Positions 1-12,685 are shown, numbered from the stretch's first letter. The stretch: 64,000 nt of DNA from Peronospora farinosa (GCA_947646735.1 CANTFK010000085.1:1-64000); one strand, 5' to 3'. The notes: generated by a model not told the origin, from the sequence alone. Made by a program: numbers and translations.

Positions 1-826
1 CTCGGTTGACGCAGAAGACTTAAAGACTTGGTCTTTGTATAGGACTTGGACTTGGTGGTCCCCGAGTGGATATACTTCACTTGGTACCGGGTTTCTTAGG
101 CTCAATCGACTTAGTCGAGAGCGATGCACCTGGTACTATGTACCCCTTTGGTGGCTGACTGTTCTTGGTCCTTGGACCCCTTTTTGTTCTTCCCCGTAGG
201 AAAACCGTTTCCTGTAGCGGGTCGTAGAGTGTTGACACTTACTTGACACCTCAGGCCAACTATCCTGAGGTTCAACTTGCGTTGCTTGAGCCGTCTAACA
301 CCTGCTGGAAGTCGGGAGGCCAAAGGGTATCCCGCCCGGAAGAGGTGAAGCGACGGAGAAGCTTAGGAGGGGGCGCTTAAAGCTGCCACGTGTAATGCAA
401 ATTCGAGTGTGTTTATTTACCTTATACTTTGTATGCTTTTCTTGCCTACCCTTAACCCTTTGATCTAGATAGTGCACCGTGTGGACTCTTGGAAGAAGAA
501 CTGGCTCCATGTTACCTGCACTTTCTGTAATCTTCGATATTCTGTGTACCGATTCTGCACCCTCGGACATTAGGGCCCTGGGCCCCTGTACCCCTGGGCC
601 TCTGGGTCCCTGGGCTCCTGGGTCCCCGGAACCTGTTTCCGGGACCTGGGGCCTGTGCTGACTCCGCCCGTATGGGTCCTTATATTCTTAATACGGCGGG
701 GCCTGGTGTGTGGTTGTAAATCCGCGAGGCCGGGTCGTGGTCACTTCCTCGGGGAAGTGACCAGAAGTTCTCTTGCTCTCCGTTCCATCTCCCTTAAACT
801 CCAACTTTCCCTGGCACTTCACCACA
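1..826 (-). repeat. T1 LTR, truncated by the window start
   Basis: This matches the LTR at 59667-60648 over most of its length, in the same orientation, and begins at the base equivalent to about 59815. It ends in the T1 terminal sequence CACTTCACCACA at 826. Immediately after it the T4 reverse transcriptase coding sequence starts in mid-gene, so the LTR is inserted in a T4 element. The stretch around 560-660 is a degenerate CCCTG/GGGCC-rich patch that differs between all T1 LTR copies. Confidence 0.85.
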
Positions 827-1857
827 ACGAGAACGAACGGCTTCAGCAGCTCATCAATGGACGAAAGTGTCCTTGATGAGAAGACTCGGATTGAGCGATA
901 CACATCGCAATCCTGGGAGTTACTGAAGTCAAATCCTTTGTATAAGGATTTGGTCGAATTCAAGGATGTGTTCTCTGAATCCGTAGCGTGCGAGTTACCT
1001 AAGGATAAATGTACCCGACACGAGATCGACCTTGTTCCTGGAACAAAATATTGTGTCATGAAGCAGTGGCCACTGCCTCGGAAACAGGTCGAGGCTATCG
1101 ACAAGCTCTTTGCCGATCGCCTAGCAGAGGGCCATGTGAGGGAGTCAACTTCACCTCACAGCTCTCCGACCTTCAGTGTGCACAAGGCCACAGGAGCGTG
1201 GCGGATAGTACACGTGTTCAACAAGTTGAACGCTGCAACGATACCGGCGCAAACGCCGATACCGAGAAAGGACGTAATCATAGATGGTATGTCTAAGAGT
1301 ACCATCTTTTCTTCCATGGATCTGATGGATGGTTTCTATCAGATCCTAATGCGTGAATGGGACATCCCGTGCACAGCAGTGATCACTCCCAGTGGTATGC
1401 TCTGGAAATGGTTGGTGATGCCACAAAGGCTAAGCAATGGACCAGCTATATTCAATAGATGTGTTTCACATCTATTGCGACCGGTGCGCGAACTCGCACC
1501 GAGTTACTTCGATGATGTGTTCATCCATAGCCAAGCTATGGACGGGAAAACAGACGCGGAAGACCATAGACTCCACGTCCGTAAGGTTCTTACACTTATG
1601 CGCGAGCATAAGCTGTACGCCAACCTCAAGAAGTGTATATTCGCAGCTAGCGAAATACCACTTCTTGGGTGCATCGTCGGAAAGAACGGCTTCCGCCCTG
1701 ATCCAGAAAAGATCAAGGCGATCACCGAATGGCCAGTGCCAGTCGATGTCAAAGGAATAAGGAAGTTCCTTGGGCTAGCGGCGTACTTGCACAAGTACTC
1801 ACGCAATTACGCCGAAATGACAGTACATTTTTTTGTTTACTCAAATAAACTTAAAAT
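827..1857 (+). pseudogene. T4 retrotransposon reverse transcriptase fragment
   Basis: This open stretch encodes the Ty3-type reverse transcriptase region and matches 46425-47440 of the complete T4 element base for base with scattered changes. Visible landmarks are the leader around MDESVLDEKTRIERY, the PIPRKDV motif, the MDGFYQ stretch and the catalytic FDD box in SYFDDVFIHS. It begins abruptly at the T1 LTR end (826) and stops where a T3 LTR fragment starts (about 1858), so neither gag, RNase H nor integrase is present. The T4 frameshift seen at 47330 is absent here, so this copy preserves the older reading frame at that point. It is a dead fragment, not a gene. Confidence 0.85.
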
Positions 1858-2186
1858 ATTAACTGATCTTATTTATGCATTACGATTTTATGAATAGTCC
1901 TACTCTAAGTACCCTACTCTAAAATAATTTCTATAATAGTAATTATATTATGCAAACTTTGCTATTGGACGACGTATCGTCTAAATATCTGTGTATGATG
2001 TACTTAGTACAGCGTTCTCGATTATCGAAATCTAATAGATAGGATACGGTATTACCGAATACCATATTATTGCTCATACTTAATACCTCTCTAAAGAGAA
2101 GTATCAAGAATACATTATATGCAATAAAGGGAAACTTCAACCAAACTTTCGGAATGATGTTGCAACCGTCGTGTAACCCTGTTACA
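1858..2186 (-). repeat. T3 LTR fragment
   Basis: About 330 bp matches the 25668-25981 half of the T3 LTR, including the segment with GACGACGTATCGTC and the terminal GTAACCCTGTTACA. The left part of the LTR is missing and T4 sequence abuts directly. Confidence 0.75.
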
Positions 2187-2498
2187 CTCACTCCGTTACA
2201 ATCACAGCGTTGAACCACCGCTAAGCAAACCAATGGTCACGGGTAGGCTGTGACGGAGGTATCGTAGTATACAATAGAGATTAAAAGTTGTAAACAGTCG
2301 AAGCTTACATTCAATGTTAATGCCTATTTCTGACGTACCCAATCTCCTCATCACATTCTTGCTAAGCCATTTACAAAACATTTCTCACCTGCCCATTGAT
2401 TCCATCATATCGGTGAGATTTTCTGCGCTTATAGCCATTCATATCGCGACAGCATATGCGCCAAGCGCCACCGGCGAAGTGCATCTCTAAGATGGAGC

Positions 2499-3808
2499 TT
2501 ACATATTCCTTTTCCGCTTATTTTGTTTTAGTTTACCTTGAGCATCCAGAGAAGTCGATGTATTTTTTCCTGGACCTTTCTTTTCCTCGTTCTTCTTTTT
2601 GCACCACTCGGCTAATTCCTTGGCCAATTTTTTATCCCCATCGAACTGCAATTGTTTCAATTCCTCCGAAAATTGCTCGAGCTGGTCCAAAGTATATCTA
2701 TTTCCATGGATCAGAGACTCGAACATCGCCGATTTGTAACGAACCCTTTGCGCCCTCAAGTTTTCCTTCATTCGATTGTTGTTTTTTTCAGCCAGCAGTC
2801 TCACGTACTCCATCCATGCTTTGAAACGAAGTACGTCGCGCCCGGTCTGTGGGAGGTCCGGCGAAAGACCGAGATGATTGAGGAGGCTTTCTTTAGTATA
2901 GCGTTTTTCTAGCCATTCTTCCATCAGCTCATTTAGTACTCTCTTTCTAGCTCCATTCTGTCGAGTAAGCAGGTCTTTTTTCTCAACAATATCAAGTTCT
3001 TTGTCCTTTTCCGCTTCCTTTATGATGCTTTCTTGGCGCTGTTTCCATGAAAAAACCATATCTTCCAAAGTTTTTTCTTCGAACCCCCCTTCTTCAATGC
3101 AGCAATTACAGTTGTTGATTTCTTGGTCGGTATCTCGTTAAAGTGATCTACGTATTTAATCCACGTGAGCATACCCATACATCCAAGAAAATTTTCCCCT
3201 GCTTTGTCAAGTTTCAAAGTTTTTAAGTAATCGGAGGGGTTGATAATCTCCTCGTCCAGCCGCTCTTGATATTGATGTTGACCGCTCATTACGTTTGGAC
3301 CATGCTGTACTTCATCGAACTCAGCCGGACCCTTGTCTTCAAATCGAGTTATAACGGGTTCAGCCACCGTAGAGTACACGGGTTCAGCCACCGTAGAGTG
3401 AACGGGTCCAGCAAGCGTGCGCTGAGAGGACTCAGCGAGGGTGGGGGAATCGCTTAATTCTTTTTTCAAGTCTTCTACGTAGGCGTTCAAATTTTCCTGG
3501 TCTACCGCCTTCCCGTCATCTTTGTCAGCAAACAACCACTTAATAATCTGATCCAAGTCTTCCTTCCCTGGTGATGAGGCAATTATGACCCCCTCCGCCA
3601 TCGAGCTCATTTCAGTAGCAATATCATTGGTACCTCGCTCTTCTTCATTATCTTGTGTGGACCTGTGAGTCCTCAAGTGCTTAGTTCCTTGACCAAGTTG
3701 AAGCGCAGGAGCTGACTTGGTGATGACGTCAGGTGACACATCATGCGCACCAACAGTTACTAAATGGACAGCAATGACCGCACAAATGTTGATGAGATGA
3801 GGATGCAT
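2499..3808 (-). pseudogene. RxLR-type secreted effector, frameshifted copy
   Basis: This is the left-arm copy of the intact effector at 43455-44765. From the ATG at 3808 it encodes a hydrophobic signal peptide, a KHLR then EER leader and an acidic region, and reads to a stop at 3020 after about 262 residues. The remaining C-terminal half continues in another frame (3068-2499). The break is a homopolymer difference: six C here near 3090 against seven G in the intact copy. The short tandem repeat near 3350-3450 also differs in unit number and sequence. A sequencing error in the homopolymer is possible, but the copy carries other private changes. Known oomycete effectors of this class act inside plant cells; that role is inferred from the family. 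Confidence 0.75.
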
Positions 3809-4941
3809 GTTCTTAAAGGCAAATATTTGGAAATGCGGAGTCGAGATCACTGCGTGCTGGGGACGAGTGCGAATTGACGACGAGGGAATTATTACCGGCT
3901 CTGCTGTATGGACATAGACGGGAATAGAAAGAAATATACACGAGATTACAGAGCTGATCCGATTTTGAGAGTTTATTGAACAAGGAAAAACTGCTACCAC
4001 ACACACATCAGCATTCACCTCCGTGAGGCAACTCGAGCTCGTCGTTAATGACTGAGGCAATGCAACGTGTAAAGCAAGCCATGAAGAATACAAACGCGGA
4101 GTCGTCTGCAAAAATGTGGCTTTCGAAACGCAACTGTGGCAGAAAAAAAGATGGCCATGTTTGTAGAAAGCCTTTCCCAAGTGCTTGAATGCTTTGAAAG
4201 AGACAGCCATATGGGGTGACAGCGAAACGACAGGATAACTCCATCGAAATACTGGAGAGACCGTCTATTTGAATGACGGTAGGATAGTATACTGCTCGAT
4301 GGGCAAAGACAAGGGCAGAAAACGAGAATACAGAGCTGACTAGTGGTACCGCTGTTACAACGCTGGAAAGGCTCGTCCTAGACCTTGCAATAATTAGTTC
4401 ATGATCATGTATTCATTGTTGTAGTATCTACGGACCCCATGCAGCGTCGAGAGCTGCGAGAAGTGCTCTTTCTGGTGCACAGCCAAACGATTGCGTGAGT
4501 ATTTTAACACGTCGTATGTATACACAACAGGTGACGCCTACGGGGATGCTACAGTGTTCACTTTCTGACACTCGCCGAGTATTACCCGAGCTCTGCCTCT
4601 TTGTGGACTCGTTCCTGCCAATACCTTTTACTACAAATAACAATAGCATTGTTGCTCCACCATCATCGCTCGTGCGACACGCTTTCCGTCATCCAGAAGC
4701 TCAGCAGTTGAGTCGTATTGCACAACAGAAAGGCATCTAGGCGCTGCTATGCCAACAACTGGTGCGACATGCAAGACAGGACAGTGACAATGGCATCCAG
4801 GACCATAACAATACAATACAACATATTCGTCGGCAGCTGAGCTCATTATGCACGTACTGCTTGATGCATTGCTGTCATCATATGCGCAGATACTCGGACA
4901 AGCTTCTGACGCCTGTAGATGACGTCCGCTGCAGCTCAAAC

Positions 4942-6170
4942 CCAGATTTCATGCCATGACGTGCTTCCCAGTGTGGTCATTCCTGCTGCCGCTTGCAGTA
5001 CGGATTGGAATTCCATTTCCGGACGTGTTCCAACAAGTGATAAAGGGACGTTGGCGCTTTGAAAGAACAATCCATCGAGTGACTTGTGATTTTGCAACGG
5101 TACGAGGCATCTGGAGACTTGTGGAAGAGTTGGATCGAGGTGAAAAGGAGACGCAGAGCCGTGACGGACGTGATGTGGCAAGTTTGCTAAGAGTTGTAAG
5201 TGATAGAATGCTACTCTGTTGCAAAAATGTGAAAGACGACCAAAAGTCGGTGGCCTCGCACCTTGATGACCAACTACTGGAAATGGTTTATACTGGGATG
5301 CAAAAGTTCTCGGTTGGCGAGCTGATGAGATGGTCAAGCAGACGTTTTTTGGTATATTACAGGAAGCATTGGGTCTTACAGAATGTGGAGCACAAATCGG
5401 AGCTGTGCCACAACGAGTTGTCGTTTTTACAACTGCTGGGCGCATGCTCGTAAAAGACCTTGCAGTTGATATTGTTTCGATAGTGATCAAGCAGATCAAT
5501 GATCTGAATACGTCAAGCGGTAAAGTTCAACACCCACTGCTGGCGTTTCTTGTGGGTTTCTGTGCTCATATCGACTTGGTGCGTCTTACATCGATGCTCG
5601 AGGTACTCAAAATGCTAGTGGCATTGTACAAGACAGCAGCTCATAATACTGTTAGCTCTGAACATCAGAGGTTGCGGCAGAGCAAGCAGGTATATTATAT
5701 CGTGTGTGTGGCGTTGCTTCAAAGCGGAAGTGTCGACAGCTTATGTCAACAAGTCAGCTTCGATGCAGCGGCAATAATAGAGCTCTTGAAGCAGTTTCCG
5801 ATGCAGCTTTGCAGTGAATTAGCCTACGAGGACTTCCGAGTCGCTACCCCTGTGCATTGAATGGCTCGGTTTTGGAAATATTGTGTCTTCCTGTCAGACG
5901 AAGACGTACAATCCTTTCTGTCCGAGGCTCAAGAAATGATACGAAAACCAAGCAAGAGTTTAAGAATCGAGTGACAACGTGGCAAGCGTGGGAGGCGCTG
6001 ATCGCTTTCAAACTGTCGTCATTTTTGCATTTTCTGCAGATGAAAACTTTGGTGAACTCGTACTCGATATCTTTACCGCTCGCAGACCTGAATGATGAAA
6101 ATGGACTTATTGTTCGAGAACGAAAGCGTCGGTGGACAGAAAAATTGTCGACGACTAACATCAATCCCTA
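4942..6170 (+). pseudogene. Unrecognised helical protein gene, broken (left copy)
   Basis: Several adjacent open stretches in different frames read like one protein: 4956-5453, then 5330-5860, then pieces to about 6170. The sequence is rich in leucine-heavy helices without a motif I recognise, resembling an alpha-solenoid. The frame changes near 5320 (both copies), 5860 and 5990, and a ten-base insertion near 5880 is private to this copy. Either introns or decay explain the breaks; I favour decay because no clear GT-AG pair joins the frames at 5320. Further open pieces on the same strand at 6300-6770 may be its C-terminal end. The mirrored copy is at 40508-42330. Confidence 0.45.
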
Positions 6171-6924
6171 GACGATTCCATCAACCTAGACGACTCCATC
6201 AACCTAGACGACTCCATCAATCCCTAGCAGCTAGAGCGTTCGTTCAATGTGCTGTTGCTGTTGAATGTATGGAGCGAGTTTACTCGACATTATCTAGATG
6301 TTGAAGAAAGGCACTAGTGCCAGACTCGGCTCAGGGCACGATCTATCTGTGATGTTGATACAATCATCAGCAATGTGGCTTGGATTGCACGGACACGGAC
6401 AACTGATTATTCGTGCTTTCATGCAAGCAACGCGTTGCACTGCAAGTGCATCTTCGATGGCTGTTGTTCGAGTTGACTGCCCGTAGTGCCGGTTGTGAGT
6501 GTGCCCAAGATGACCAATTGCTGTCGGGCCAAAAATCATGGGCAGTGGTGACTCAGCGACTTTCAAGAGGGCCCTCTCACCGCCAAGCAACGGCAACTGT
6601 CCCTTGACTACAAACAGCACTACTTCATTGAGCTGCTGCACGACTTCGTACAAAACGCTTTGCTTCCCTTTGATCTTGTTCCTCGACTATTTTTACAGAC
6701 GAGAGTACATGTTTTCTATCTATAAGTCAGTGCACGCGAGCGGTATTGTAGAAATGAAATACAAGGAAAACTGAAGCATTGCAAGAATGATCGATACATG
6801 TATTCTATCTGAAAGCTAGCGAACTGCATTATTATACTTCAAAGTGTTCTTGTGTCTACGCTTTGCAACAAGAGGATTAACATAATAATTCGGCTTTATT
6901 AAGTGGACGATGGTCCTATCTGCT

Positions 6925-7879
6925 ATCTCTATAGCTCGCCAAAATACGTTCAATCTCGTCAGCCACTTCCGTAACGGTCGGTCATTTCTTAGCAACGTTG
7001 TCCCAGCCTTTGACGATAAGGTCTTGCATTTGTTGAGGATAGTCGCTCATTTCCTTCACTGACGGCCCAACACCTTTTGGCACCATCTCGTATACCTTAC
7101 TTTTCGAGTACATCCATAACGACTTTACCCGTGCGATGACAAGCTGTAGCTATTCATCTGGACGCGGATGCTGGTACTATCCCGGAGACCGCCACTTTCC
7201 CGACTTCAGATAACAACATACATTTTTCACCACTTGGTACACCGTCCACCAAGCGCAGTCCCGCGTCCTTTACGCGATTAAAGTCGTTCAGCTTCCACGT
7301 GCCATCGGTATCGACCAGAAACTGGCGCACTTGCAGATCGGTGTGCGCAAAGGGGGCTTTTGGAGCATCGTGCAACTGGGCGACACCTCGCGAAGCATCA
7401 CGCGGTAGCTCCAGAGCACGACGAACCGAAATTGGTTCTTTCGACTCAAACACTAGCATGTCAAGCTGGTGGGGGATGTATTTTATAATCGCCGTTGTTT
7501 TGCACCAGCCCACCAATTTTACGATATTAAGTTGGTTGCATATTGGAAAAATAGACGCGCATTCCTCCACATGACGAGTACTAATGTCCATTCGATTCAT
7601 GTAAATCTCCTTGTCCCATTTTGCTGCTACCTTCCGTCCTACAACATACAAAAACAGCAGCACATTAAAATTACTTTCAATCAAAAGCAACTATTTTCTG
7701 TCAACATTTGGTACGATACCCTTCCACCCGGTCTTATATACTTCTCTCCAGAATCCTTTGCTCAATAAACTTCTCCTTTTCCAATTAGTCCATTGTGACA
7801 CAATGATGCTCCAGTTCTTCGAGCTTAAATAGTGCCATCGCCGCCGAGAAATCACAGTCATGCTAGTGTATAGAAGCAT
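6925..7879 (-). pseudogene. Protein kinase-like pseudogene (left copy)
   Basis: Reading the minus strand, there is a degenerate glycine-loop region (KGFWREVYK, 7760-7730), a VAAKW stretch that could hold the ATP-site lysine (7640), a catalytic-loop relative HTDLQVRQFLVD (about 7320) and KLNDFNR in place of the usual DFG box (about 7285). The stretch then passes a stop at 7154 and regains kinase C-lobe character (PQQMQDLIVKGWDNVAKK, about 7030-6985), followed by another stop. HTDL and DFN are unusual for kinases, though DFN variants occur in stramenopile kinase families. The mirrored copy lies at 39685-40370 and is shorter at its N-terminal side. Confidence 0.6.
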
Positions 7880-8872
7880 ATTAAATCGATATATTGATCA
7901 TGTCTTATTTTATATCTATGGGTCATACCTTTCTTTGGTATGTCTCTGGTCGCAGCCGTCAGGTCATTTCGCTGGCTCTAACAGCTTGTATGTGAGTGGC
8001 GGCATCGGCATTAACCGAGGATAGCTGTCAATGCCTAAAGGAGCATATATACATTGATGGACAATATACGACGAGACAAGTTCGTTATTTGTCACTAAGT
8101 GAGCGCCAAATACCCAATGATGGTTATCAGATTCCACTACGTTGTATGGATCATTTCCGCGTCGTTGTTGAAGTTGACTGCTACCTATGTCAAGTACGCA
8201 TTTTCTTTTGTATTTCAATCAATCCGATTGCACCCATTCATCACAGACACGATGTCTGTTGGACGGAAGGGCAGTAAAGCAGAACATTCTGGCTCCTGAG
8301 ATCTTAGTGCAATGAACCAAACAATTATATCCAAATGATCTGGCACCTTTGAGAATATGTAAGGTAGTCCAAAGTGTGGTCGAAGCTCGTCTTGTGTCGC
8401 CAAAACAAAAACATGATCTATCACAATAAGACTCGCGTAACTTTTTTTACATTGTGGGGCATTTCTTGAGGCATACATTAGTTGGCCAAGCTGCTATAAA
8501 TAACTTGCGACATTAAGCAGGTCATAGCATCAAGTCGTTTTCTACATGTTGGAAAGGGACACTTGAAATCTACTTTTTCGTATCTACTGACGACGACGAT
8601 CCTAATTTCTGATTTAAAACCATCTCAAAAACCACACTTTAAGAGCGTGAAGCCAGGAAGAACAACACCAGCATTAAGATCTTTCCACGCAGTCTTGTCA
8701 TGGCATTGCACGCCTCTATTATCGTTGAGATAGTACTCATACATCCACTGATGGTCTGGGCGTCCGTTTAAAAGAGAAAGGGGATCGACTCGATCCTACA
8801 CCATCAGCGGACGTATAAGTACTTCGTCGAAAATATTAGAGGCGTGCTGTAGACGTGCTTATACGTAAAATA
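7880..8872. other. Non-coding stretch between kinase relic and T2 element
   Basis: No convincing gene is seen. 7850-8500 has no counterpart in the right arm of the duplication, while 8500-8590 does. The last bases (8838-8857) contain AGAGGCGTGCTGTAGACG, which resembles the end of a T2 LTR plus its target site, suggesting a remnant of an older T2 insertion. Confidence 0.5.
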
Positions 8873-8877
8873 AGAGG

Positions 8878-9468
8878 TGTAGACGGGCACTTCTACGAAG
8901 TTGCCTCGTACTACGAGCACACACCTTATGCACAAGCGAGGAAGCGGTTATACCGTCTTACCTTCGCGTGCGAGGGTGGTTGGGAGGTTGGTCGACTGCT
9001 TAAGCAGTCGTACCACCAGTTGCCTCTCGCTTAAGCGAGAGTGCAACGAACTTCTTAACACTTAAAACACCGACGTCACGCGGAAGTTTCTCGACTTCTC
9101 GTGCGTGGTGTGTTTGTTTAAGTAAATTCAAGACTGAGCTATATTTAATTAATTATAACTAAATATATACTTAACTACTGATTGGCTATATATATATATA
9201 TATAGATCGGATACGCGACTCTTTAGAAGCGTATCCTGTCGCATGATCTTAAAAAATCTAGATTTAAGATCGCAACTGACGTCTTTCTGAGACGTCGTGA
9301 TGCCTAGCTTCAACTAGCGTCATCCCTTCTTATGTGAATCCATCAATGGATATCACATTCACGAGGGTGGATCATATTTGTGTATTGCACCCAAGTGACA
9401 GGTCAAAAGTAATCATGGATACTTTTAGACCAAACATTAAGTGTATTACTTAATGTTTACGTGTTACA
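8878..9468 (-). repeat. T2 3' LTR
   Basis: This is 591 bp starting TGTAGACGGG and ending GTTACA on the plus strand, nearly identical to 16424-17020. It includes several perfect hairpins, such as AAACATTAAGT paired with ACTTAATGTTT near 9435-9460, and a TATATA run near 9190. Confidence 0.92.
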
Positions 9469-9480
9469 CCATCCCCCGTT
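9469..9480 (-). promoter_or_regulatory. T2 polypurine tract
   Basis: On the minus strand the bases just upstream of the 3' LTR read ACGGGGGATGG, the position and composition expected for the plus-strand primer of an LTR retrotransposon. Confidence 0.7.
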
Positions 9481-9574
9481 TTAGAACGATGTTTACATTT
9501 TGTAAAACATCGCCTAAGAGACAGAGAGACTGGCGAGCCGTTATAAACGTGCCGCTTTAGTCTGCTCAGTACTC

Positions 9575-11044
9575 ATGCCACCGAAACGTGGTAAGGCTGA
9601 TGGGTCGCCTGCAAAGGCACCCATGCAGTCCAGCACTAAGCGCACGCGCCGCGATTTATCGCAGCCGTCGCAGAGTGCGTCAGGCACTGGGGTGGATCGT
9701 CCATCTCACGATAATGTGGATGAAGATCCATCTCTCATTGTAGACTACAATGAGACCACACCACTACCATCACCCCAAAGTGGCGATAAGTATAGTGCAT
9801 TGATGGGACATATGTCCCCATCATTTGAGGCACCCGTCCTTGAGGAAGCATCTATGCTTCCTACAAGCGAAGGAAAACCCCCGTAGTCTGCGCCTACGAG
9901 CGCAGCGACTAAGACTGAGCGCGCTACTTCGAAAGGAGTAGTCGCGACTCAATCAGATGTGACTCCTCAAGCTGATGTCTTGACAATCCATAACGGAGAG
10001 TCAGACTCAGGTGAGTGTGAGCTCCACCAAGTACACCTTCGGCCTCACTAGCCGCCGTCGCGATGGCAGCTACGTGAGTGGTGGATTGCCACCAATGCCA
10101 CCTCCATCTGGTGGATGAACTCGGATGGGTCTAGCGCAGCGCTTTTGCAGCGTGCAACTATAGACGCTCATAAGTTTTATAGCGTCTTTCCTTTGTGGAA
10201 AAAGCAGGGCAAAGCACTTGGTCGTGCTTTCCCAATTCCAGTCGTGCTGCGTTCTAACGAAACAGCCGACGACTATGAAGCTGAACTTCGGCGCCGTGTT
10301 ACCTTGCATGAAGATGCAAAGAAACAGCGGTCGCAGCGAATCAGCTTCGCCATGAAGCGTGCGCATGAATTTTATGGGCGGTAAGCGACCCCCAATTATT
10401 TCTCGCCACGCTTCTTCTGCTAGTCCTTCCGGACCTAGAAGAAAGAAGACAGCTGGTGCTGCTTCACATAAGCAGTCACCAGCCCAGGCACGTCAACGCG
10501 CAAAGCGTTTACAGGCTCCCAAGAGTCAAAGCTCGTTGGGTAACCCTTCCACTGGACAAGGATTTGGAGCTTTCGCTTCACAACCGGTGGGCCAACAGCC
10601 TTCCAACAAGGAAGCGCGTATTCCCTTCAGCGTCTACCAACACAGGTGGCGCCCGATAGAAGTGGCGATTACGCCCACCGACTCGCGGCTGCCTACCCTG
10701 CTACTGTTCAGTCGCAGGATGAGTCTGCTGCGCTGAAGAGGCAGGTGACAGATCTCGAGAGTCAAGTCTCGCGACTGGCCTCGGATCTGCGCGATGTGAG
10801 GGCGAGGGATCGTCAGGGGTATGACCGCCTGAAGACCCGCTTGGACATTTTAGAGCGACCCGCGTCAAGCGCGGAGTCCTCCTCGATCACCGAGTCCTCT
10901 AGAGACCCGCGTCAAGCGCGGAGTCCTTCTCGATCACCGAGTCCTCTATCGTCTCGTTCATACACGGGGAGCCTCTCGGCTTCCTCGTCGCCTAATCGGT
11001 CGCGACGCTCGACTCACAGTCGACGTCACCATCGGTCTCGTTAG
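9575..11044 (+). pseudogene. T2 antisense ORF (aORF), degraded
   Basis: This runs opposite to gag-pol, starting at an ATG 106 bases inside the 3' LTR. Pieces: 9575-9886 (acidic/serine-rich N-terminus with DEDPSLIVDYN), then a stop, 10115-10384 (charged helical segment), 10359-10736 in another frame (basic, lysine/arginine/alanine-rich) and 10646-11044. The last piece has a heptad coiled coil (ALKRQVTDLESQVSRLASDL) followed by an RS-rich tail. The 3' end overlaps the end of pol by 53 bases. Comparable ORFs sit in the same place in T1, T3 and T4. No catalytic motif is visible and the function is unknown; a nucleic-acid-binding or structural protein would fit the basic and coiled-coil parts. Confidence 0.6.
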
Positions 11045-12685
11045 ACCGATGTGGATATGTGATCTCTTCTGGATCAACATACCGTTTCAGACGACCCACG
11101 TAAAATACGGGGTGCGTCTTCATATGCGGTAGGAGAGTGAGCCTATAATTTAGTTCTCCAATTTCCTCAACCACTGTAAAGGGCCCAATGAAACGGGGCA
11201 ATAGCTTAGTAGTACCACCAGGTAGCACAGAAATTGCATGTTTAGGTAGGGTAGCAGTACTTATTAGCACTTTGTCCCCCACACTAAAATGGTCATTGTT
11301 TTTGCGACCATGCTGGTCTGCATATTGTTTTTGCTTGTCCTGTGCGCTTGCCATCGCGTCACGGACTTTACGTTTGATGGCTAATCGCTCATCCACAAAG
11401 CGCTGAGCTTCGCTCACGCTTTTAGCATCCAGCTCGCCGATGACGCCTCCAAGAGGTCGTTCATGGGTCGACGCTGTTGATAACACTATAGTGTCATCAT
11501 CAAGGAGCACAGGCATTTCTTGCCGTGCCTTCTCTGTGACACCTATAGGTGATGTGACCACTGCTAAATTAGAAGTGTCACTAGGGAAACCTTGGCCATC
11601 TTTAGTATTCGCACCGAGCGAAGTGAGGGGCCCTCCCCCACTAAGACTCGGGCTGCGTACAAACGAGACTGACGTTCGAGGATGACGCAGTCCGTTAATG
11701 TAAAACGGTGTTTCACCCGTACTGGCGTGAACAGTGTTGTTAATAGCGAACTCCACGAATGGCAATTGCTTGCTCCATTCTTTGGGAGTTGCTATTGTAC
11801 GCAACACATCCGCCACGACTCAATTGGCCCGTTCTGTTTGGCCATCGGTCTGGGGATGATCAGCGGTTGACATGTGGAGCTTGCTACCCAGCAGCGCGAA
11901 CATGTCGCCAAAAACCCGACGTAAAACGCGGATCCCGGTCCGATACTATGGACTCGGGCATCCCGTGTAGTCGATACACGTGATCCAGGAACAAGAGGGC
12001 AGCCTCTTTTCCTGAGATCTTGGTGCTACATGGTGCCAAATGCACCATCTTGCTCAGTCTGTCTACAAAGACGACGAGCCCCGTCCTGTCTTTATGGTCA
12101 GGCGGTAAGCCAAACATGAAGTCCAAACTGACCGACTTCCAACATTCAGTTGGAATCGGCAGTGGCTTCAGTGGCGCACTGTTTGAAGGTGCAGGCTTTA
12201 ATGCGCTGACACTCTTCACAAGAGCGAATATAGTTGGCCACCCACCGATATAGGTGGGGCCACCAAAATTCTTCTGACACCCGTAAGAATGTCTTTTCAC
12301 GGCCCAGATGCCCACTAGATGGCGCATCATGGCACTCGTGAAGTATCATCAGCTTGAGATCTGTGTCATGAGAGACATAGATTCTCAAGGGATCACAGGG
12401 TGACAGTTGATGCCATAACAGGTCATCACTGTAACTAAAGCGATTTAGTTTCGCTTTGAGGTGCGACGGAAGGGTAACCTTTCGTCCACCAAAATGATCC
12501 AACAGCAGGCGACAATGTTCGTCCTGACTGTAACACTCCTTGATATCGGAGGCCATTGAGCTCGTCACATGGTAGGCCTTCATGGCTGCCAATGTTGACG
12601 ACTCAACTTGTGCTTTCGCACGAGACACACTATCCTGGTGTCTTGCCTCGAAGTCTGGTCTGCGCGATAACGCGTCAGCCAACAC
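10992..12685 (-). pseudogene. T2 pol: integrase part, frameshifted
   Basis: Downstream of the stop in RNase H the frame continues as LADALSRRPD and a zinc-binding HHCC-like region (HECHDAPSSGHLGREKT then CEECQ). It then shifts near 12160 into the integrase core ([18 protein letters not shown]). Another shift near 11880 leads to 11816-10992, with the FAINN motif, and a C-terminal GPFTVVEEIG / HPVFYVGRLKRY segment. Unlike T1, T3 and T4 there is no chromodomain after the GRLKRY motif; the frame ends 31 residues later. The terminal 53 bases overlap the antisense ORF. Confidence 0.8.

Larger units (their letters stand above)
2277..8590 (+). repeat. Left arm of a large inverted duplication
   Basis: The stretch is the reverse complement of about 39550-44985. 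The outer ends are at about 2277 and 44985 and the inner ends at about 8590 and 39550, leaving a spacer of about 31 kb. The arms carry the same genes in mirrored order. Differences are point changes, small indels (for example ten extra bases near 5880 on the left) and larger gaps: about 7560-7790 and 7850-8500 have little or no counterpart in the right arm. Ends are estimated by eye to within some tens of bases. Confidence 0.85.

Noticed and set aside
1504..1806. Minus-strand 100-codon frame opposite the T4 reverse transcriptase fragment
   Set aside because: A shadow of the reverse transcriptase frame, with no motif and not placed like the antisense ORFs.
9047..9480. TATATA run in the T2 LTR as a satellite
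   Set aside because: The run differs in length between the two LTRs and is an ordinary microsatellite within the LTR.
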